64,000 nucleotides of DNA from Streptomyces amritsarensis. GTDB taxonomy: Bacteria; Actinomycetota; Actinomycetes; Streptomycetales; Streptomycetaceae. The notes beneath the pieces are model-generated. The model was not told the origin of the DNA, searched no databases, and saw only the letters and a program-made list of their open reading frames with translations. This document shows, piece after piece, positions 26,635 to 34,235 of the stretch (its first letter is position 1; each line of letters opens with the position of its first letter). A program made the translations under genes and the position numbers. The stretch spans positions 1-64,000 of the forward strand of contig NZ_MQUR01000024.1 in assembly GCF_001953875.1 (NCBI RefSeq). Reading direction: 5' to 3'.

Positions 26635-26648
26635 AGCGGCGCTCTAAT
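26630..26648. promoter_or_regulatory. Perfect 19-base palindrome over the antiporter stop codon
   Basis: ATTAGAGCG-G-CGCTCTAAT: nine-base arms and a one-base centre, including the TAG stop. Too compact for a good terminator loop; it resembles a TetR/MarR operator, but no such gene is adjacent. Confidence 0.45.
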
Positions 26649-26670
26649 TCGGCCGGATTGGCGGAGATCT

Positions 26671-26699
26671 GACCTCTCTTATCCGGATATAGAGGGGTC
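26671..26699 (+). terminator. Probable antiporter terminator
   Basis: Imperfect hairpin with arms GACCTCT and AGAGGGGTC around a TATCCGGATA core, followed by TTC. It is 37 bases after the antiporter stop. Confidence 0.5.
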
Positions 26700-26779
26700 T
26701 TCATCTGCGAAGTTCCCGTTAATCGCAGGCGAAGGCACGGGTTGTCGGCGCAATCACAGGGCGTGGTATCGGCTTCCCC

Positions 26780-27000
26780 TGTACGATGAAGGCACAACAG
26801 ATCGAACCAACTCTGCCTGACGCAGAGCTGGCGCGACCGCAAAGCGGCCGTGGCACTCCCGCAGTGGGCGCCCAGGTATCACTCGGTTCTGCGCAAGAGG
26901 ACAGCTCTCGGGGCTCCCACCACGTACGGGTGCGACCGCTCACAAAGCACGGCACCGTCCGCAGACGGGGAGTTCTACCAGGCAGCGGAAAGGCAAGGCC
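26780..27000 (+). other. Long 5' leader of the MFS gene
   Basis: A -10-like TACGAT (26782-26787) would start a leader of about 210 bases before the MFS GTG. The leader holds a hairpin CTCTGC-CTGAC-GCAGAG (26815-26831), CCGC-AAA-GCGG, and further stems. A 72-codon frame from ATG 26786 ends with TGA overlapping the MFS GTG, and a GTG at 26850 opens a second frame. It could be an attenuator or leader-peptide region for an exporter; I see no known riboswitch class. Confidence 0.4.
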
Positions 27001-28443
27001 GTGACATCCGCGGTCACGACCGACACGTCCGCCCGCCCCGGCTACGGGCAGCTCCTGCGCACACCCGGCGCTCTCGGCTTCGTACTCCCTGGCTTCGCAG
27101 CCCGGCTCCCCTTCGGCATGCTGACCATCAGCATCCTGCTGCTGGTCCAGCACACCACCGGCTCCTACGGCAGCGCCGGCATCGTCGCCGCCGTCACCGG
27201 CATCTCGATGGCCCTCTCCGCCCCGCTGATGGGCATCTTCACCGACCGGTTCGGCCAGAGCGCCGTGCTCGTCCCCGTGGTCCTCGCGCACGCCGCCGCC
27301 GTGGGCGGCCTGGCCGCCCTCGCCCTGGCCGGCGCCCCGGTCTGGGCGCTGGCGCTGGCCGCCGTGCCCACCGGCGCCTCCGTGCCGCAGGTCGGCCCGA
27401 TGGTCCGGGCGCGCTGGGCCGCCAGGCTGGAGGGCTCGCCGCTGCTGCCGACGGCCGCCGCCTTCGAGTCCGTCACCGACGAGTTCACCTTCGTCGTCGG
27501 CCCGGTCCTGGCGACCGCGCTGTGCACGGGCGTCCACCCGGCGGCCGGCCTGGTCACCGAGGCCACGCTGACGCTGCTCGGCGGTCTGCTCTTCGCGGCC
27601 CGCCGCGCCTCCCAGCCCACGACGCACGCCCCGACGGCCACCGGCGAGAAGCGCGCCTTCGCGCTGTCCCACCCGGGCCTGCGCGTCCTGATCTTCGCCT
27701 TCCTCGGGATCGGCGCCGTGTTCGGCGGCATGCAGGTCTCCCTCGCCGCCTTCTCCAACGAGATCGGCAACCCCGGCGCCAACGGTCTGCTCTACGGCGT
27801 CTTCGCGGCCGGCAACATGATCGCGGGCATCGCCATGGGCGCCGTCGCGTGGAAGATCGGCCCGCGCCGCCGGCTGATCCTGGGCTACATCGGCCTCACC
27901 GCCGCCGCGTCCGTCCTGTGGGCCGCGCACTCGATGATCCTGCTGGGTGCGCTCGGCCTGGTCGTCGGCCTGTTCATCGCCCCGGCCCTGATCACCGGCT
28001 ACACGATGGTCGAGCAGCTGGTCCCCGCCAACGCGCGGACCGAGGCCTTCACCTGGCTGACCGGCTCGATCGCCTTCGGGCAGGCCATCGCGGTGATCCT
28101 GGCCGGCCGCCTGACCGACGCGCACGGGTCCTCGTACGGCTTCATGGTGCCGATGGCGGCCACCGCGCTGGCGCTGGCCACCCTGCTGGCGATGCGCGCG
28201 AAGCTGGCCCCGAAGGCCCCGAGCCGGATCGTGAACGCGTCCGCGGCCGCGGCCGCGTCCGCGTCCGGCACTGAGGCCGCCGCCCGCACGGCGGCCGCCG
28301 CTGGTACCGAGGTCACCGCTCGCAGCGAGGCCGCGCCGCGTACCGAGGTGCGTACCGAGGCCGCGTCGCGTAGCGATGTCGCGCCCCGTAACCGGGTGAA
28401 CGAGCGTGGGATGGGTCACCGCGTGCCGGTGACGGTGGACTGA
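27001..28443 (+). CDS. Major facilitator superfamily transporter
   Basis: 480 residues with about 12 transmembrane segments. Conserved loop 2-3 motif is seen as GIFTDRFGQSAV; AHAAAVGGLAALALAGAPVW and YGVFAAGNMIAGIAMGAVAW are membrane segments. A ~70-residue Ala/Thr/Arg-rich C-terminal tail (ASAAAAASASGTEAAARTAA) is cytoplasmic low complexity. GTG 27001 with GGAAAGGC upstream. Probably a drug or metabolite exporter; substrate unknown. Confidence 0.93.
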   Translation: MTSAVTTDTSARPGYGQLLRTPGALGFVLPGFAARLPFGMLTISILLLVQHTTGSYGSAGIVAAVTGISMALSAPLMGIFTDRFGQSAVLVPVVLAHAAAVGGLAALALAGAPVWALALAAVPTGASVPQVGPMVRARWAARLEGSPLLPTAAAFESVTDEFTFVVGPVLATALCTGVHPAAGLVTEATLTLLGGLLFAARRASQPTTHAPTATGEKRAFALSHPGLRVLIFAFLGIGAVFGGMQVSLAAFSNEIGNPGANGLLYGVFAAGNMIAGIAMGAVAWKIGPRRRLILGYIGLTAAASVLWAAHSMILLGALGLVVGLFIAPALITGYTMVEQLVPANARTEAFTWLTGSIAFGQAIAVILAGRLTDAHGSSYGFMVPMAATALALATLLAMRAKLAPKAPSRIVNASAAAAASASGTEAAARTAAAAGTEVTARSEAAPRTEVRTEAASRSDVAPRNRVNERGMGHRVPVTVD

Positions 28444-28449
28444 TCCGCC

Positions 28450-28500
28450 GGAATACGTCACCATGGAGCGTCGTTAGCACTCATTGAGTGAGAGTGCCAG
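28450..28500 (+). promoter_or_regulatory. Sigma-R-like promoter plus CIRCE-like operator upstream of fmdB
   Basis: GGAAT (28450-28454), 18 bases, GTT (28473-28475): the spacing and sequence of Streptomyces sigma-R promoters. Overlapping the GTT is TTAGCACTC (28474-28482), nine bases, GAGTGCCAG (28492-28500). The left arm is a perfect CIRCE half site; the right arm matches 7 of 9 bases. This is the binding site type of the heat-shock repressor HrcA. The operator ends just at the GGAGG of the gene. Confidence 0.7.
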
Positions 28501-28510
28501 GAGGAAATTC

Positions 28511-28828
28511 GTGCCGACCTACCAGTACCAGTGCACCGAGTGCGGTGAGGGCCTTGAGGCCGTGCAGAAGTTCACCGACGACGCGCTGACCGTATGCCCG
28601 AACTGCGACGGACGCCTGAAGAAGGTGTTCTCCGCGGTCGGCATCGTCTTCAAGGGCTCCGGTTTCTACCGGAACGACAGCCGTGGCGCCTCGTCGAGCA
28701 GCACCCCTGCATCGAAGCCCGCGTCGAGTTCGACGTCGTCCTCGACGCCGACCGCCGCAGCCGCTCCCGCCGCTTCGTCCTCCTCGACGTCGTCGAGCAC
28801 GAGCAGCAGCTCCACGTCGGCCGCCTGA
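28511..28828 (+). CDS. FmdB family zinc-ribbon protein
   Basis: 105 residues. Starts VPTYQYQCTECGEGLE, with two Cys-x-x-Cys pairs (CTEC, CPNC) forming a zinc ribbon, then KKVFSAVGIVFKGSGFYRND, the family hallmark. The second half is a Ser/Thr-rich low-complexity tail (~50 residues). GTG 28511 with GGAGGAAATTC upstream. Cellular role of FmdB-type proteins is not settled. Promoter elements suggest control by thiol-oxidative stress and heat shock. Confidence 0.93.
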   Translation: MPTYQYQCTECGEGLEAVQKFTDDALTVCPNCDGRLKKVFSAVGIVFKGSGFYRNDSRGASSSSTPASKPASSSTSSSTPTAAAAPAASSSSTSSSTSSSSTSAA

Positions 28829-28840
28829 TCGCTTTCCCCC

Positions 28841-28876
28841 GAGGCCCCGCCCGCCCCTACCGGGCAGCGGGGCCTC
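28841..28876 (+). terminator. fmdB terminator
   Basis: Hairpin with ten-base arms GAGGCCCCGC / GCGGGGCCTC, 13 bases after the fmdB stop. Confidence 0.75.
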
Positions 28877-28902
28877 AGGCATGCCCGGTTAGGGTGAGCG
28901 CC

Positions 28903-29736
28903 ATGGCGAACGCAGAGATCGGTGTCATCGGCGGCTCGGGCTTCTACTCCTTCCTGGAGGACGTCTCCGAGATCCAGGTGGACACCCCGTACGGCCCTCC
29001 CAGCGACTCCCTGTACCTGGGCGAGCTGGCCGGCCGCTCGGTGGCCTTCCTGCCCCGGCACGGGCGCAGCCACACGGTCCCGCCGCACAGGATCAACTAC
29101 CGGGCGAACCTCTGGGCCCTGCGCTCGGTGGGGGTCCGCCAGGTGCTCGGGCCGTGCGCGGTCGGCGGCCTGCGGCCCGAGTACGGGCCGGGCACCCTGC
29201 TCGTTCCCGACCAGCTGGTCGACCGTACGCAGAGCCGCGTGCAGACCTTCTTCGACGGGGTGCCGCTGCCGGACGGCTCGGTTCCGAACGTCGTGCACAC
29301 CACCTTCGCCGACCCGTACTGCCCGGTGGGCCGGTCCGTGGCGGTGGCCGCGGCCCGCGGGCGGGACTGGGAGCCGGTGGACGGCGGCACCATGGTCGTC
29401 GTGGAAGGGCCGCGTTTCTCGACGCGCGCCGAGTCCCGCTGGTACGCCTCGGCGGGCTGGTCGGTGATCGGCATGACCGGTCACCCGGAGGCGATCCTCG
29501 CCCGTGAGCTGGGGCTCTGCTACACCTCGATGGCGCTGGTCACGGACCTGGACGCGGGCGCGGAGACCGGTGAGGGCGTCTCCCACACGGAGGTGCTGAA
29601 GGTGTTCGGCGAGAACGTCGGCCGCCTGCGCGAGGTCCTCTTCGACGCGGTGGCGGCGCTGCCCGCCACCGGGACCCGCGACTGCCTGTGCACGCACGCG
29701 CTGGACGGCTGGGACCTGGGCATCGAGCTCCCCTAG
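28903..29736 (+). CDS. mtnP: S-methyl-5'-thioadenosine phosphorylase
   Basis: 277 residues. PNP/UDP phosphorylase family: IGVIGGSGFYSFLED, PRHGRSHTVPPHRINYRANL, and GTMVVVEGPRFSTRAES, with MTGHPEAILARELGLCY. Splits methylthioadenosine into adenine and methylthioribose-1-phosphate in methionine salvage. ATG 28903 lies seven bases after TAGGGT (28890-28895) and has no Shine-Dalgarno, so it is probably leaderless. Confidence 0.94.
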   Translation: MANAEIGVIGGSGFYSFLEDVSEIQVDTPYGPPSDSLYLGELAGRSVAFLPRHGRSHTVPPHRINYRANLWALRSVGVRQVLGPCAVGGLRPEYGPGTLLVPDQLVDRTQSRVQTFFDGVPLPDGSVPNVVHTTFADPYCPVGRSVAVAAARGRDWEPVDGGTMVVVEGPRFSTRAESRWYASAGWSVIGMTGHPEAILARELGLCYTSMALVTDLDAGAETGEGVSHTEVLKVFGENVGRLREVLFDAVAALPATGTRDCLCTHALDGWDLGIELP

Positions 29737-29768
29737 CGCGCGGGGCACGGCCCGGGCCGTACCCGCGG
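29737..29768 (+). terminator. Probable mtnP terminator
   Basis: GC-rich inverted repeat centred on ACGGCCCGGGCCGT directly after the mtnP stop. Confidence 0.5.
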
Positions 29769-29873
29769 GCCTGCGGCCCCGGGCTGCGCGGACTGTCACA
29801 TCCGGGGCGGCCGTCCTGTCTTCCTCTGTGAAGGCCCAGTAGGGACAGACCGCCGCTCCGGGAGACGACAGTC

Positions 29874-30431
29874 ATGCCGCGTATCTCGCTCACCCCGCCC
29901 CGCACCCTGCTGATGCGCATCGGCGCCTGGTACTCGCGCCGCACCTACGGCAAGGTGCTCGACCCCGGCCAGGCCTACGGGCACAACCCGCGCGTGCTGT
30001 TCTCGTACGTCCGCCTGGAACAGCGGGCGGCGAAGTGGAACGCCCTGGACGCCGGTCTCAAGCACCTCGCCGTGATGGCATCGGCGGCCCGCATCAACTG
30101 CTCGTGGTGCATGGACTTCGGCTACTGGGAGGGCCACGAGCAGGGGATGGCGGTGGAGAAGATCGAGAGCGTGCCGCGGTGGCGGGAGGCGCGTGAGGTG
30201 TTCACCGAGCTGGAGCTGCTGGTCATGGAGTATGCCGAGGCCATGACCGAGACCGAGCCGGCGGTCACCGACGAACTGGCCGCGGCGCTGATCCCACGGC
30301 TCGGGGAGGCGGCCTTCGTCGAACTGACGGCGGTCGTCGCGCTGGAGAACTGGCGCTCGCGCGTGAACAGTGCCTTCGGCCTGACCAGTCAGGGCTTCTC
30401 GGAGTCCTGCCAGGTGCCGGCGAAGGGGTGA
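29874..30431 (+). CDS. Carboxymuconolactone decarboxylase/AhpD-like protein
   Basis: 185 residues, all-helical. The redox motif Cys-x-x-Cys is in ARINCSWCMDFG, after the conserved RLEQRAAKW region, as in AhpD-like peroxidase partners. The middle contains EYAEAMTETEPAVTDEL, a usual CMD block. ATG 29874 is preceded by GGGAGACGACAGTC. In other Streptomyces such genes often precede an ECF sigma factor; here none follows. Confidence 0.88.
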   Translation: MPRISLTPPRTLLMRIGAWYSRRTYGKVLDPGQAYGHNPRVLFSYVRLEQRAAKWNALDAGLKHLAVMASAARINCSWCMDFGYWEGHEQGMAVEKIESVPRWREAREVFTELELLVMEYAEAMTETEPAVTDELAAALIPRLGEAAFVELTAVVALENWRSRVNSAFGLTSQGFSESCQVPAKG

Positions 30432-30468
30432 CGTCCACCGGACGGGACGGCGTGGACGACGGCCACCC

Positions 30469-30504
30469 CGGCTACGGCTACGGCTACGGCTACGGCTACG
30501 GCAA
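30469..30504. repeat. GGCTAC hexamer repeat
   Basis: Six tandem GGCTAC units shortly after the AhpD-like gene. Either strand would code a dipeptide repeat (Gly-Tyr or Val-Ala), but no frame here has a credible start, so I treat it as a non-coding microsatellite. Confidence 0.75.
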
Positions 30505-30710
30505 CAGGGTCGTCGTCGCCCTCGACCTCGCGGGAGGCCGGCCGGGAGGTGCTGGGGTCGGGGTTCGTCACTCGGGCGGGTGATGGGGTTTTCCACAGAC
30601 TGGGGACCGTCCACAGGCGTCAGCGGGATGCGGGCGGGAGGCCGGATCGTGGAGTGTGTCCGGGCGGTGGGTCCGGGCACAGGAACTCACTCCGTTTGGT
30701 GGTGCTCGTC

Positions 30711-31280
30711 ATGTCCCGGACTTCCGCGGCCCCTTCGCCCTCATCCGCGACCCCGTGTCCGTCCTTCTCTCGGACTTCGCCCCAGGCCTCGCCTCCTGCC
30801 TCCTCCACGTGTCCGCCGTCGCGTCCCGTTCCGCCGTTCCCGCCGCTACGTGTGGGGCGGGGGTCGGGGCGGCTGCGCCGGGCGGTGCGGCGCCGGCGGC
30901 GGGCCGCCTCGGCCGCCCTGGCCGTCGTCGCGGCGGCGCTGGCCGTGGGAGGGACCGAGGCGCAGGCTTCCCGGGGCGCGCCGCAGCCCGTGGTGAAACC
31001 GCCGCCGGCGGCCGTGCGGATGGTCTCGGCGCCCGTGCGCATCGCTGACGCCGCGACGGTGCGGCTGCTGCGGCCCGGGGACCGCGTCGACGTGGTGGCG
31101 GCGGAGCGGGCACAGCAGCCCCGGGTGGTGGCGGCGGGGGCCAGGGTCGCCGAAGTCCCCCGTACCGACGAGAGCGTTGGGGACGGCGGGGCGCTCGTCG
31201 TCCTGTCCGTACCGCGGGACACCGCGCGGGCCCTGGTGGGCGCGGGCGCGACGGCGCGGCTGGCGGTGACGTTGTGCTGA
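30711..31280 (+). CDS. SAF-domain (RcpC/CpaB-like) protein
   Basis: About 189 residues. A Ser/Pro/Arg-rich N-terminus is followed by a transmembrane segment (ASAALAVVAAALAVGG) and a C-terminal SAF-like domain: VRIADAATVRLLRPGDRVDV then VVLSVPRDTARALVGAGATARL, as in CpaB/RcpC pilus-assembly proteins. Start ATG 30711 is weakly supported (no strong ribosome site). No other pilus genes are nearby. Confidence 0.75.
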   Translation: MSRTSAAPSPSSATPCPSFSRTSPQASPPASSTCPPSRPVPPFPPLRVGRGSGRLRRAVRRRRRAASAALAVVAAALAVGGTEAQASRGAPQPVVKPPPAAVRMVSAPVRIADAATVRLLRPGDRVDVVAAERAQQPRVVAAGARVAEVPRTDESVGDGGALVVLSVPRDTARALVGAGATARLAVTLC

Positions 31281-31403
31281 CCCGTACGAACGATCAGTCA
31301 ATTCACCTCAAAGTGATGGCCGATTGGACACACCTCTCCCGGACTGCCGTAGCTTTCGGAACCGTTGGCTCCGTGTTTGGCTCCCGTGAAGAAGGACTCA
31401 GTG

Positions 31404-31904
31404 ATGGGCGAGAAGAAGAAGGAAAGCGTGCTGGCGGGCTTCAAGGCCTTCCTGATGCGCGGCAACGTGGTCGACCTCGCGGTGGCCGTGGTGATCGGCG
31501 CCGCGTTCACGAACATCGTGAACTCGGTGGTCAAGGGGATCATCAGCCCGGTGGTGGGCGCGGTGGGCACGAAGAGCCTGGACGGCTACACGTCCTGCCT
31601 GAAGGCCCCGTGCGAGATCGGCCCCGACGGTCAGCCGACCGGTGTCGAGATCCTCTGGGGGTCGGTGCTGAACGCCACGCTGACCTTCGTGATCACCGCG
31701 GCTGTCGTGTACTTCCTGATGGTGCTGCCGATGTCGAAGTACCTGGCGCGCCAGGAGGACCGCCGCAAGGCCCGCGAGGGCGTCCAGGAGATCGTCGAGA
31801 TCACCGAGCTGGAGGTCCTCAAGGAGATCCGGGACCACCTGGTCGCGCAGCGCGCGGGCGGCGGCGGTGTCGGCGGCCAGGCGGGTTCGCGCGACGGCTT
31901 CTGA
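31404..31904 (+). CDS. mscL: Large-conductance mechanosensitive channel MscL
   Basis: 166 residues, pentameric osmotic safety valve of the plasma membrane. GFKAFLMRGNVVDLAVAVVIG is the amphipathic N-terminus and TM1; VLNATLTFVITAAVVYFLMV is TM2; a cytoplasmic C-terminal helix is Arg/Glu rich. The periplasmic loop has two Cys (YTSCLKAPCEIG), which could form a disulphide. ATG 31404 has AAGGA seven bases upstream. A -35/-10-like pair TTGGAC (31325) / GTAGCT (31349) may be the promoter. Confidence 0.96.
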   Translation: MGEKKKESVLAGFKAFLMRGNVVDLAVAVVIGAAFTNIVNSVVKGIISPVVGAVGTKSLDGYTSCLKAPCEIGPDGQPTGVEILWGSVLNATLTFVITAAVVYFLMVLPMSKYLARQEDRRKAREGVQEIVEITELEVLKEIRDHLVAQRAGGGGVGGQAGSRDGF

Positions 31905-31928
31905 CCGCGCCGGCCGCCCGGCCGGTCA
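31902..31928. terminator. Bidirectional terminator shared by two stop codons
   Basis: TGACC and GGTCA arms with an inner CCGGCC / GGCCGG stem. The outer bases are the mscL TGA and the TGA of the convergent 70-residue gene. Confidence 0.65.
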
Positions 31929-32138
31929 GATGTGGTGCGGCGGCTTCTCGTCGAGGAAGCGCGCCAGATCGGCCGCGCTTCCCCCGGTGGACGGCCGCTC
32001 GCCCCAGCCCCGGTCGGTGTCGTCCGACGACTGCTGGTCCAGCGGGTCGTCGAAGACGATCCGCGGCTTCGGCCGGGGCGGCCGGGCCTCGGGGGCGGGA
32101 CGCGGGGGCTGCGGGTCGGATGCGGGGGTGCTGCTCAT
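31926..32138 (-). CDS. Small conserved acidic/Pro-rich protein
   Basis: 70 residues: MSSTPASDPQPPRPAPEARP, then KPRIVFDDPLDQQSSDDTDRG and a C-terminal SAADLARFLDEKPPHHI. No membrane segment or known domain; the C-terminal helix and the FDDPLD motif look conserved-type. Convergent with mscL, sharing its terminator. ATG 32138. Confidence 0.75.
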   Translation of the reverse strand: MSSTPASDPQPPRPAPEARPPRPKPRIVFDDPLDQQSSDDTDRGWGERPSTGGSAADLARFLDEKPPHHI

Positions 32139-32175
32139 GCCACCAGAGTACGGCCGCCCCCGGTGGCGGCACCGC

Positions 32176-32478
32176 TCAGCTGGGCGCCCCGGCTCCCCCG
32201 CGCCGCCGCCTGCGCCTCGGACCCCCGGCCCCCGGCTCCCGGCTCCCGGCCCGGTGTCGACGTGGTCGTCGGCCCTTGGGGGCGAGGAGTCGCAGTCCGA
32301 GCCTGGAGACCGCCCTGGCCACCGCCTTCTGCTCCGCCGTGGGCGAGGGGGTGGCGCGGAGGGTGGAGTCCGTGCCCAGCGCCTGCCACGTGATCTCGCC
32401 CCGCCTGTGGCAGGCCAGGGCGCCGTCCCGCGAGACACTGCCGAGGGGCCGGGCGAAGGCGGTGCGCCCCCGGCGTTC
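32176..32478 (-). pseudogene. Start-less coding fragment
   Basis: Frame directly after a TGA (32481-32479): FARPLGSVSRDGALACH, RRGEITWQALGTDSTLRA, TAEQKAVARAVSRLGLRLLA, ending in an Arg/Gly-rich tail. It has clear protein character and good codon bias but no ATG/GTG/TTG before the conserved part. The same frame upstream of the TGA reads from an ATG (MRPHKAGPDGPL), so a nonsense change in a short gene is one reading; a lost start is another. It lies just after the two-HTH regulator on the same strand. Confidence 0.5.
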
Positions 32479-32517
32479 TCAGAGCGGTCCGTCAGGCCCG
32501 GCCTTGTGTGGACGCAT

Positions 32518-33279
32518 TCACACCGTCTCGGGTCGGTCCTGGCCGCCGACCTCGCCCGGAGGGGTTTGCGCCGCCACGTGGAGGACGTCGCGGGCCTGCT
32601 CCGCGGCGCGGGCGAGGCTCTCGGCGACGAAGTCGAGGAAGCGCGCGACGTTCTCCAGGCGGACGGCGGCCGGGGTGCCGGGGCCGAGGACACCGGCGCC
32701 CTGGCGTGCGATGTCGACCTGTTGGTTGAGGGAGCGGACGCTGGCGACCATCGACTGGTACCAGAGGTTCTCGTCGATGACGTAGCGCTCACGGCGGCCC
32801 TCGTCGCGCTCGCGGCGGACGAGGGCCTGACTCTCCAGGAAGGCGATCGACTTCGAGATGGACGCCGGGCTGACCTGGAGGCGCCGGACGAGTTCGGCGG
32901 CGGTCATGCTGCCGGAATCGGCGGTGAGGAGGCAGACCATCACCCGCGCGGTCATCTTGTTGGACAGGCCCGACTGCATCATCACGGCGGTGAACTGCTC
33001 TTCGTACTCGGCCACGGCCTCCGGGTCGCGGCCGTGCGGCAGGACGGCCGGGGCCGCGCCCCGGGGCTCGGCGGGCCGGCGCCGGCGGGCACGGTGCTCG
33101 GTGGCGCGGTGGGCCTGGTCCGCGCGATAGCCGGCGGGGCCGCCGTTGCGCATGACCTCGCGGGTGACCGTGGAGGTCGGACGGTCCAGGCGCCGGGCGA
33201 TCTCCGCGTAGGCGAGGCCGTCGGCCACCCCCAGGGCGATCTGCTGGCGTTCCTGCTGGGTGAGCCTGCCTCCCGGCAT
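32518..33279 (-). CDS. Transcriptional regulator with two DNA-binding domains (HTH_38 + GbsR/MarR-like)
   Basis: 253 residues. Residues ~5-50 form a transposase-like HTH (LTQQERQQIALGVADGLAYA then EIARRLDRPTSTVTREVMRNGG), followed by an Arg-rich linker and a GbsR/MarR winged helix (MTAAELVRRLQVSPASISKSIAFLESQALV). ATG 33279 has AGGAGG five bases upstream. Divergent from the DUF4097-ABC operon. Its own -35 lies inside an inverted repeat, suggesting autorepression. Confidence 0.9.
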   Translation of the reverse strand: MPGGRLTQQERQQIALGVADGLAYAEIARRLDRPTSTVTREVMRNGGPAGYRADQAHRATEHRARRRRPAEPRGAAPAVLPHGRDPEAVAEYEEQFTAVMMQSGLSNKMTARVMVCLLTADSGSMTAAELVRRLQVSPASISKSIAFLESQALVRRERDEGRRERYVIDENLWYQSMVASVRSLNQQVDIARQGAGVLGPGTPAAVRLENVARFLDFVAESLARAAEQARDVLHVAAQTPPGEVGGQDRPETV

Positions 33280-33310
33280 CGCGGCCTCCTTCTGTGGGCG
33301 TGAGGCCTCC

Positions 33311-33463
33311 ACCATAGCCTTCACCCTCATACCATTGCAACGCAACGCGGCCCATCATTGCTTTAACCGCGAGACCGTTGCAATGATTTTGTGGCTTTGA
33401 CCTGCAAAAACAACGATTGCACGCAACGAATCTGTTGCCTGGGATGCGAACGCAACGTAGCTT
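33311..33463. promoter_or_regulatory. Divergent promoters with operator repeats
   Basis: Minus strand: -35 TTGCAA (33340-33335), 18 bases, -10 TATGGT (33316-33311) for the regulator. Plus strand: -35 TTGCCT (33435-33440), 17 bases, -10 TAGCTT (33458-33463) for the DUF4097 operon. Inverted repeat CATTGCAACG (33333-33342) / CGTTGCAATG (33376-33385) covers the regulator -35. CGCAACG occurs at 33341, 33422 and 33451, the last abutting the -10. Confidence 0.7.
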
Positions 33464-33522
33464 TTCATTCATCGGAAACAGCGGGGCCGCAAGGGCGCCG
33501 CTGACGCAGAAGGAGAAGCACC

Positions 33523-34191
33523 ATGCAGACGTTCGCCACCGCCACCCCGATCGCCGCCGTCCTCGACGTCCCCGCCGGACGCATCCGCTTCATCGCCGCC
33601 GACCGTGCCGACACCACCGTGGAGATCCTCCCGGCCGACGCCGCCAAGGGCCGCGACGTGAAGGCCGCGGAGCAGATCACGGTCGCGTACGGCGACGGCG
33701 TCCTGCGGATCGCGGCCGCGGAGCCGAAGAACCGGATCCTCGGCGCCTCCGGAGCCGTCGAGGTGACGGTCCAGCTCCCCGCCGGATCGCGTGTCGAGGC
33801 CAGGACCGCCAGCGCCGAGATCCGCGGCGTCGGCCGGCTCGGCGACGTCGCCCTCGACAGCGCGCACGGCGAGGTCAAGCTCGACGAGACCGCGAGCGCC
33901 CGCCTCACCCTCCAGGCCGGCAGCATCACCGTCGGCCGCCTCGGCGGCCCCGCGGAGATCAGCACCCAGAAGGGCGACCTGCACGTCACCGAGGCCGTCC
34001 AGGGGGCGGTCGTCCTGCAGACGCAGGCCGGCGACATCTCCGTCGGCGCGGCCCGCGGATCCGACGCCACTCTCGATGCGGGCACCTCCTACGGCCGTGT
34101 CCACAACGCCCTCAAGAACACCGGCGGCGGCACGGACCTCGCCATCCACGCCACCACCGCCTACGGCGACATCACCGCCCGCAGCCTCTGA
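33523..34191 (+). CDS. DUF4097 beta-strand repeat protein
   Basis: 222 residues of repeated short beta strands (VEVTVQLPAGSRVEARTASA, AEIRGVGRLGDVALDSAHGE, LTLQAGSITVGRLGGPAEIS), typical of DUF4097 right-handed beta helices. No signal peptide. ATG 33523 with AAGGAGAA nine bases upstream. First gene of an operon with an ABC-2 exporter; such proteins commonly accompany these transporters but their function is not known. Confidence 0.9.
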   Translation: MQTFATATPIAAVLDVPAGRIRFIAADRADTTVEILPADAAKGRDVKAAEQITVAYGDGVLRIAAAEPKNRILGASGAVEVTVQLPAGSRVEARTASAEIRGVGRLGDVALDSAHGEVKLDETASARLTLQAGSITVGRLGGPAEISTQKGDLHVTEAVQGAVVLQTQAGDISVGAARGSDATLDAGTSYGRVHNALKNTGGGTDLAIHATTAYGDITARSL

Positions 34192-34235
34192 CCGCCCGCA
34201 GCCTCCCGATCCGCAGCCCCCCAAGGAGCTCCCCC

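Noticed and set aside
26719..28464. Minus-strand frame opposite the MFS gene
   Set aside because: No membrane or domain pattern; sense strand encodes an evident transporter.
30389..30571. Minus-strand frame over the GGCTAC repeat coding a Val-Ala repeat
   Set aside because: Created by the hexamer; no ribosome site or conserved sequence.
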